A DNA stretch of 64,000 nt from Nectonema munidae. Its lineage: Eukaryota; Nematomorpha; Nectonematoida; Nectonematidae. Both the position numbers and the translations under genes were made by a program. Where the stretch lies: NCBI GenBank assembly GCA_030549495.1, contig JAUIRK010000953.1:1268001-1332000 (forward strand), written 5' to 3'. The notes beneath the pieces are model-generated. The model saw only the letters and a program-made list of their open reading frames with translations, ran no database searches and was not told the origin of the DNA. Shown here in pieces: positions 53,901-62,900 of this stretch. Numbering within the stretch: position 1 is the first letter of the stretch; each line of letters opens with the position of its first letter.

Positions 53901-56900
53901 CATAATTTAAATAGAAAGAAAGAATGAATGTTCATTGAAATATTATAGTCCAATGTATTATCCTTGACGTTTTTTTTATTTGATCGATTCTCCTTGAATA
54001 CACTGAATGAATCTTTTCCACATATTTCTATCCATCACACTCTTGTGATGAGTACGACAGTCTATGCGGAAGAAATTTTGTTGGTGTAGTTGTTCCCATT
54101 TTTGGTTTCTTTTCAAAAATGTAATATCGACAAAATACATTGCATTCAAAGGCCAAAGCAAAAGATTATTGTCAAAATTAATTATAAGCTAATGTCTCTA
54201 AGAATGATTTTAAAATAATATTATAAAATATGTTACAAGAAACGTATTTTTAAATCAAAACATGGAGCAAATGTTAAAATATTGATAAGCAAAAATAAGG
54301 TATCATAAACCAGTTGTAAATGAAAAAACATATATAGTTGTCATTAAATTTTTTTATTAAAATCGATTTATTGAATGAGCTTTTTTAATTCCTTCAATAT
54401 TTTTTTAATATTGCAAGTATGATTTTTCATCATATAAAAAGTGGATCCCATGAAAAATATTTTCAAAGTTTCAAATTATCTCCTTCCTTATGGACTTTCA
54501 AATAAGTTTATTTACTGGAGTAAATTAAAAAAATAATAATGAATTTAAATACAATACATTTTTCACAGCATTGTTGACTTAAAAATTACTCGTTTTAAAA
54601 GATTGAGAGAAAAAATTGTGAATAAAACAATACAGGGATGTTCAAATTTTTGTACCTTTGTCATCGGATAAACTCTTTTTGAGATCATAGGGAAACGCTT
54701 CAAGGAGTTTAATAACGATTCTAAAATAAAATTAGCATTTTTACAATGAAGTAAAATCACAAATAATAATTTCATTTCCTAGCTTGATTTTGAATTATAT
54801 GTAAAAGGAGGAAAAATTTATTATAGAAATTGAGACAAAGAAAATAATGCTTATAAATAGAAGGCGTTACATGTCCATCACATATGTAGGACAAAGGCCA
54901 CCTACCTGTAAACCAGGATAAGTGGACTATGTATGTTAAGTGTGGTAATCACGATAATATATTTTCAATAAATATGTAAAAATATATATCACGTCACATT
55001 CTCACTTTGTTCAAAGCGCCCCCTCCCCCTCCCAAATGTAATTTCAAGGGGGTCGAAAAAGCCTTACGCTCCACGAATGATTGCGAATTTTCTAAATTTT
55101 ATATCTTTTTTAAATCATTTAAAAGACTTGTTTAGCTTGTGAGTAGATTTTTTTTATTTTACTTTTCTGGTTTTACGGGTGGATTTTTACAATAGACGCA
55201 TGCAAAGTTTGAATCTCTCATGCAACCTTAAATTTTTCAGTATTTATATAAAATTATCTGCAAAAGTCAATTATTGATCTAAAAAATCATAAAGTTTAAA
55301 AATTTAGTTAAATGCAAATTCAATTCTTGCTTTTTTGCAAAATTAGTTGAGTAAAAATTTTCCCTTTTTTCTATTTGATTTTTTCCACTCTTTCTTCACC
55401 TTGAGTGTTTCGGAGATAGCTTTTGATTCTTTTAAGAGCATAAAATGATTGTTCAACATTAGCAGTGGATATCGGAATAGTCAAAACTAAATTTAAAAGC
55501 TTCATTTAAACTCACATGTAGTTCATTTTCAATGAAATATTTCATGAGTGTACAAAATATATAATCGAGAACGAAGATGTGAAAATTGAAAAGAATTTTC
55601 ATAACTATATTTTAAAGAGTTAAAAGCCTTTTTAGGAAACATTTCATTATAATTGCCAAATTTTTCAATAAATTTTACTTTTTCTATGAATTTAAAACGC
55701 TCTTTCATTTGTAGAAGTATATTATTGAAAATTTTGTGAAATAATTGATTAAATTTTTCTTCGTTTGAAACATCTTGTCGCCTTTTTAAAGAAGGTTCGC
55801 TGTATTGGGATTTTATATTTTGCCATGCACTTAAAAAGTAGCTTTCTTTTGATTCTTCAAATTTTTTGATAGTTTCATTCAATAAAAATATTGTATCAAC
55901 AATATTGAGATGTTTACATTTTAATGTATTAAATAAAAAATCTGTGAAAGGAAAAAAAATTGAAAGTACTTCTAATAAAAATCCGAATTCAAATGTATCC
56001 ATATTAAAAAATAATCCTCGTGCAATTATATTAAAGAGGTTGAGAACCTTGGTCTTTGCTAACATCTGAAAAGCTAATAAAAAAAGAGAGGAACACCAAA
56101 GAAAGCATGGAATGAAGTGATTCACCACGATATGGAAAAAGAAGTGATGCTAAAGAAAGAATGAAATGGCGTAGTTGTTGCAGGAAATTGGTTGACCGCG
56201 ACTCTTTGGGAACAATAAGCAGGCCTCGAAGGCAAAATGAATGATGATGATGATGATGAAAAGCTAATAAATCTTTCACAAATATCACCGCTCTCATCAA
56301 TACAACGAACAACAATAGAAAGTTGAGAAAAAATGGACATATGAAGTTTCATAACGTAATTAAATCTTTATTAATGTGTTTCAGCATAACTTCATTAAAT
56401 CATTTTAAATTGTTGATGACGTTCCTTTAAAAAGCAGTTGACGTTTTTCATCAAATTCACTTAGAAATGCAATCATTTCAATATAATTTCCTCGATTAGC
56501 CGAGCATTCATCTTCTTAATGTCCGCGGAAAGATAGTTCTTGTATAACAAGTAACACTTATTAGCCTTCTAAGAATTTCACGGCTTCTCCAGTTGAAAAA
56601 ACATAAGCAGTGCCAACAGTATAGTCTGTTGTTAGCACAATTTCAACAAATCCAAGAGTAAGTAGTATAAATTGATGAATTGAATTTTCTGGTAAAATTT
56701 TTGTTAACTTTAAATTTAAAAAAGTTTGTTACTTTTTAAAATATCCTTTTTTTCCTCAAATTAAAATTAAGAAAGCGTTCTTTGTTTCAAAACTTCAAAC
56801 ACGTTAGAAGACATTAAAAAAAATTTGTTAAAACAAACGTAAATATGAAGTGAGCGCTTGAAGGTTATCAAAAACATAACTTAGACTTACTGAAAAAATA

Positions 56901-59900
56901 TAGACGATAGATATAAACTCAGTAGCAGGAGTTGTATGTAAATGCAGCAAAAAAGAAATTGACTATCCTCAATCGCCTTTTCATCATATACACTACGTTA
57001 CATTGTTCACACATAGTGCAAACTATATTCAAAGTGCTTGCCCTCCATCGTATTTTCTTCATCAAAAATTGCTATGTCGCACTTACTCACACACAGTAGA
57101 TCTGTATTGAAAGATGAAATCAGAATTTAAATGGCCTGCCTTCCTCCTATTTTCTTTATATGCAATAAATTAGAGAGCATTTTTTGCAAATCCGAAATTT
57201 TAACGATTGATGTACGAAGAAATAAATCGAGGAGTCGCCCCTGATACATATTGACATTAGACATTAGAATATTTAAATCTCAAAAACGGCTCTATAGCCA
57301 AAATACGATGTCTCTCTCGGTGTTTTGTTCTACAATTGAAAATTTTGAAAGCTTATACCGGCCAACTATCTCAATATTGCAACGTAGCAAACAGACACAT
57401 AAAAAGTTATCTTCTATCAGTTAAATTGTTTTTACATACATAGACGAAGTAGATTTTCTGCATTCGCTTCAAAATAAAGTCTGCAGCTGTAAGCTCAGAC
57501 CCCTCAAGGCCCCACATGTTTATATTGAAGTCAAAGATCACGTGAAAGGAAGTATCATATTTTGAATTTGTCATCATTATTCACGAAATTTTAAGTGGGT
57601 CGCAAAAAAATTTATGGTATCCACTGAATTCAAATTTGGGTAAAGTTTAATGTTTTTTTGGAAACACTTTTTAGTGGATTTAATGTATGCAAGTCTTTTC
57701 AGAGAATCAGTGACTTTTGAGTTATAACTAAGCAAGTGTATAATAGATAAGCAGTTGTTGCTATGTTTAAATTTTCTTTAGGTGAAAAACTTAGTCTTAA
57801 AAATTTTTGTGATATAGATTAAGTTATGATTATAGTCATTCTTGTCTAGCCAATTACATTATCTTTTTTATTAAAAAATTCCAATATATTTACCACTTCG
57901 TATAAAGAAATAAACTTACTTGACATTCAGTTTTTGACGATGCACACTTTTGATAAGTTTTTTAATGAAATATTGAAGGAAGGAGAGATAAGATTTCCAC
58001 GAAAATCTGAATGAAATTGCCGAGAGAGTGGAAATAGCGGCATCAATAACGTAATTGTATTGATCATATTGCTCGTATTTGATGAAGGATAAACTGATTG
58101 GAAAAATGAACTTAGAAACAGCGTGATTTTTATTTATTACTAATGGATTCCTGAAAGAAAAAACAAAAAAATATCTAAAGGTGGAGAATATCATGGAAAT
58201 TTTACGAAACAGAGTCAAGGGAATCGAGGAAAGTTGGGAAGAAATTTAAAGCTTTGGCAACTTTTACCTTTTGAATATGACAGATGTTTGTGAAGAAATC
58301 TCTTTCAGAATCATTTTCTACGAGAGGAGTGAGTGAGGCAGTGGCCAGCAAAGATCGATTACAACTTATAAGATGATGTAGAAGAGAGATGCAATCAAAA
58401 CGAGTGGACTTGAAAGAAGATTTAATAAATATAAAAATGAATAAAAATATTTACATAATTAGTGATATCATTAATTACAGGAAAATGTGTATCCTAGGGA
58501 CGACATTTAGGGATGGAGTCAAATTCCAGGGGTAGATTGTTCCTAACCTAGCATGCCTTAAATTATGTATATCTTTCTTACCCGTTATAACATGTATCAA
58601 ATATTATTTAGTAATAATATATAAGATATTGCATGCCTTCAAACGCTTCTATTTTTGTAGCATATACCTTTTATAATCATATTCTTTTATTTAGGAACAA
58701 GATACATTCCGTCGTGCCGCTTTTTTACCCTGGTTTTCTTCCTCTGAAGAATTCAAAGGTTTTTACGGTTAGGTAGTGCTCTAGCGACCCGATTCTACGT
58801 CGTTAATAATCAAGCTATCACTAGACAATAAGTTTGTTTTCCAAATTGGGAGCGTTCGCGTTAGGATAGTATCGTTCACTCAGATGTATTTATATATTGT
58901 AGCATAAATTCTTGTAAAATAATATATATAACAAGCTATGCAGTAACAAGGGCCGGTAGGCATTTAGTGGGATGGAAAGTCCAGGTAAGCTTGGACTCAG
59001 CATTCCGGGCGGGCCACGATATCCGAAAGGATGGGTGCGAACGCCTCAAACAACTTAATTAATTAATTAATGTGAACAAAGCCAATTTTTATTCTCATAA
59101 TTTAATTTATGGAAAAAATGGAAAATTTATTTTAAAAGATGTAACTAAATTTTTTGAAATAGACATATAAATAGTAAAAGCACAAAAAAATAATTTCTCA
59201 GACAGAAATTGCTCGAACACTAGAGGAAAGAGATGTTGCTTAAAAATGGCTTTCTCTCAAAGAATTTTAGAGTCTAGACAAAGCGTTCTCAATCGCTACT
59301 ACCCTAGAAATTTTGCTTTGCGGCCCACATATCAAAGCTTTATTTAAAATTAAAACATAATATATGATATATATGTTATATTATAAGAATACTCTAATAT
59401 TTTTTCATTTTTTTAGAAAAAATATAGAACAATAACAAGCAGTCGATGTATTATTGACATTTGACAAGTATATCTGACGATTTGGTGAAAAATTGCGTGA
59501 AGCGTCTTGATGAGAGTGTACATTAAAATTTTTTTTAGAGCAATGAAATTTCACATGGAAGAAATGAGGAAGCATTTACTATGTTTATTCATCAAATTTG
59601 TTGGAGACAAACATTATGTACATGCCATAATTGATCCATACTCTCTTCAAAGCATATTCTATCCTTCATTATGTATATACAGGATAAAATTTTAATAATT
59701 ATTATATTCATTTCAAGTAGGTCTATGATTTTAATTTGTAAGGAATTATATTGAAGGAATACCTACAAAAAACTCGTACTGTTTTTCAGAAGAATCGAGA
59801 GGGAAGTTAATTATTTAACAAATAATAAAGCTCATTTCCTCTTGGGCCATCCAGCGATTAAAAGATATAAATTATTGAGAGCAGGGCTACCAGAGCGGGA

Positions 59901-62900
59901 TAATTTTGGAGGAGCCAGGCCCGGAACCAAGCTGATCATAGAGTGGAGCCGGAGTGGGAGCTATTAGAAGTAGAAATTTTAATAGCTCATGATCCTAACT
60001 ATTTTCTAATCACTATTTTGCATCTCTCAACATCAAATCGCTCATAAACTTAGCGACAATGGTAACTAACTACCAAACAACATTACACTTGAAAAGTTAC
60101 TTTTAGATCATGCAAAATTAACTATATTATATATGGTTTAAATAATAACTAGCAAAGCTAAACTGATAAACTAATTTTTACTCAATCAAACTAATAAGAA
60201 ACAAAACCAACAAATTAATTGAACAAAAAAGTATTATAAGAATTGATTTACAAAAAAACCAATTAACAAACTAAAAAATACTAACATTAAGACTAATAAA
60301 TTTTTAGAATTTCATATATTATTTAACTTTTTAGCTAATTGATTAACAAATTTACAAATTATTTTATTGACTTAACTAAGTAATGAGCAAACATATTAAC
60401 AAGCTAACTAACTTACAACTAATCACAAACTAATTGATTTAAAAAGTCACTTATTTGTTAAGTTATTTGACTTGTATTAATAAATTATAACTTACAAACA
60501 AATTAATAATATTATAAAAAATTTCCTGATTTTGCCAAAATTTTTTTTTAAAAAAGTCCATTTTCATCTGAACTTTTACGAGATCTAAAATGATCTCGAT
60601 TAAAAATCAAGTGTTAATCATTCAATATTAAAAAAATAAGTCAAAAGCTCACTTAATATAAAAAGGCGGTTTACTAACTTTTTAGCATTTACCTAATGAG
60701 ACACATGCTGATATTGAAACCAAGAGCTCTGATTCAGAGACACTTCATGACTCCTACAGCTGATTATGAATACTACCAAAGTAAATATAGTAGGACTCAG
60801 AAGTATTCATCTTTAAATATGCAAGTAATTCGAAGGACATTAAACTGGTTTCATAGGAAGGAAGCGATCCCCTTGCTACTAATATGAAGCCGTATCCGAT
60901 GCTGAAATTATATAACAACAAAAGTGTGTTATTATCTAAAACTGAATAATCTAAGAAGTTACAGCTTAGCAGTGATACACTTGCATGTCCAGTTGATTGC
61001 ATATACAGTGATCCGCACGAGCAACACATTATCAAATCAAAAGATTTTGTGCACTAGCCAATCGCTCTTGATACCACAAACTGAGCAATTAGCTTGGCAA
61101 GGTTAATGAAATTTCTCAAGCTGCGTTCCAGAAGTGGATCAATAAAGTAAGAGCACAAAATTATACTATATATCTATATTCTATATCATATACCTATATC
61201 ATCATTTGCTTGCAAGTTTTACTGATGCTAATCTATAAGCTAACTTTAATTGCAACCCGTGGCTGGGGAAAAGATGCCATCTGAGGAAAAATTGCTTCGT
61301 GACGAAAGGAAGAGAAGATAAACCAAGAGAAACAAAGAGAGGTATTGTTAATGAAGAAAACCTTTTTGTCAAATGAGTGAAAATGATTCATGTTGGTGAA
61401 ACGCTTACTATTGTAAACTGGTAATTGGAAATTTAGCCGAATTCGTCATTGGAATTAACAAATTTGACGAGATATCACAACTTATTTTTCTTTAATTTCA
61501 AAATATCATGAAGATGACTTCTATGAACAGAATAGTAGGATTGTCGCAGACTTAATTGAAGATTTTGAAGTGTGTTTAGCTGGTATGAAAGAGTATCTTT
61601 CTTTGCTGGAAATTTTTCTGTACCTTTAGTCCTCTTTTTTCGAAATGTAGTTGTTCGGTCTGCAGTCAAGCTTAGAGCTAACTAATGCTAACTATCTAGT
61701 TTGTGAGTCAAGTGCTAGATAGAAAGTATCCTAATTTGATTACAAATTGCAATAAATATGTTCAACATTTGCTTCAAATCAAATCATGTGTGTGAAGCAA
61801 GCTTTTCAAAGTATAGCTTCCTCTTTCATGGAACCTGTTCATGAAGTTAGTTGAAGATCAAAAACACCATCTATTTGTTCTATTGTATATATTCTATTTT
61901 ATGATAAAGATTTAATATTTAAATGTTGTTATTTATTTGGTAAACGGATTCTAATCTAAACCGATTTCGTGTTAGTCCCGAGATTGATAGATTCCGACAG
62001 GTTGCAGCTCTGACATGATAAAAAATTATGTGGGTTCACTCAAAAACTTACTCATTCTAAAAATGAAGTAAAAATTATTTACCATTGTGGCAGTAATAGT
62101 TTATACAAGGAAAGTTTTTAGTGTGATAACATGATGTTTAAAAAGCTTCGTGTCTTAGAAATGTTGCATGTGTAATGGTAATGAACAAATGCAGTTTAGT
62201 AAATCGTACATATGTTAACTTTTATAGCACAATGATGTAATTGACAAAATATTATATGATGAAGTGATTCCTCAAATATACAAGATCTAGTTTCAAAAAT
62301 TAATCAGAAATTCTATTTTTTTAACATCTTGTAGTAAATGGATAAATAAAAGATGCTCTGGTATTAAAGGTAGTTTATTAAAAGTTAAAAAATTTTAAGT
62401 GTACTAGTTGTTCAGATTTTAAAAAAGTTGAAATTAGTAAAGAAAAGTTAGTGATAAAAGATATAGAACTAGAAAAGGTTAATCAATTTTTTTACTTGGA
62501 AGAGGTTATGGAACAGATAGGTAGTGTTAGTAACTCAGTAGAACACAATAAAACTAGCTTGAAAGAAACTTAAATCTTTAACTAGTGTTCTATGTGATAA
62601 TACTTTTTCTTTGAACATAAAGGGCTATCTTTATAAAAGTTATATTAGATCTAGTTATAAAGTAGTCAAAGTTGGGCGTTAAAAGAAGTTGAGAAAAATA
62701 GGCTAAACACAACTGAGATGAGAATGTTAAGAATTATTTGTAAATCTAATTGGAAAAACAAATTTGAAAAAATAAGAAGTTTATGTAATGTTAATGAAAT
62801 CAATAAAGTAATAGAGAGGCAAAGATTAAGGTGGTTTGGGCATGAAAACAGAAGACCAGCTGGAGAGGTAATTAATATAGCGTACAAACAGCAAACTGTA

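Larger units (their letters stand above)
51856..54655 (-). other. UTP20 intron f/g
   Basis: Contains the Tigger-type end (51879), the first structured-repeat copy (52119) and minus frames of unknown origin at 52788-52976 and 53976-54161 (the latter, HKSVMDRNMWKRFIQCIQ, faintly like a LINE C-terminus). Confidence 0.5.

Noticed and set aside
55529-56128. A 199-codon frame as a UTP20 exon or host gene
   Set aside because: Its motifs are those of a hAT transposase, and it runs into the inserted LINE tail at its start.
58248-58258. A splice donor GTAAAA inside UTP20 exon d
   Set aside because: The match to UTP20 continues in frame through it, and the later donor gives the correct phase for the next exon.
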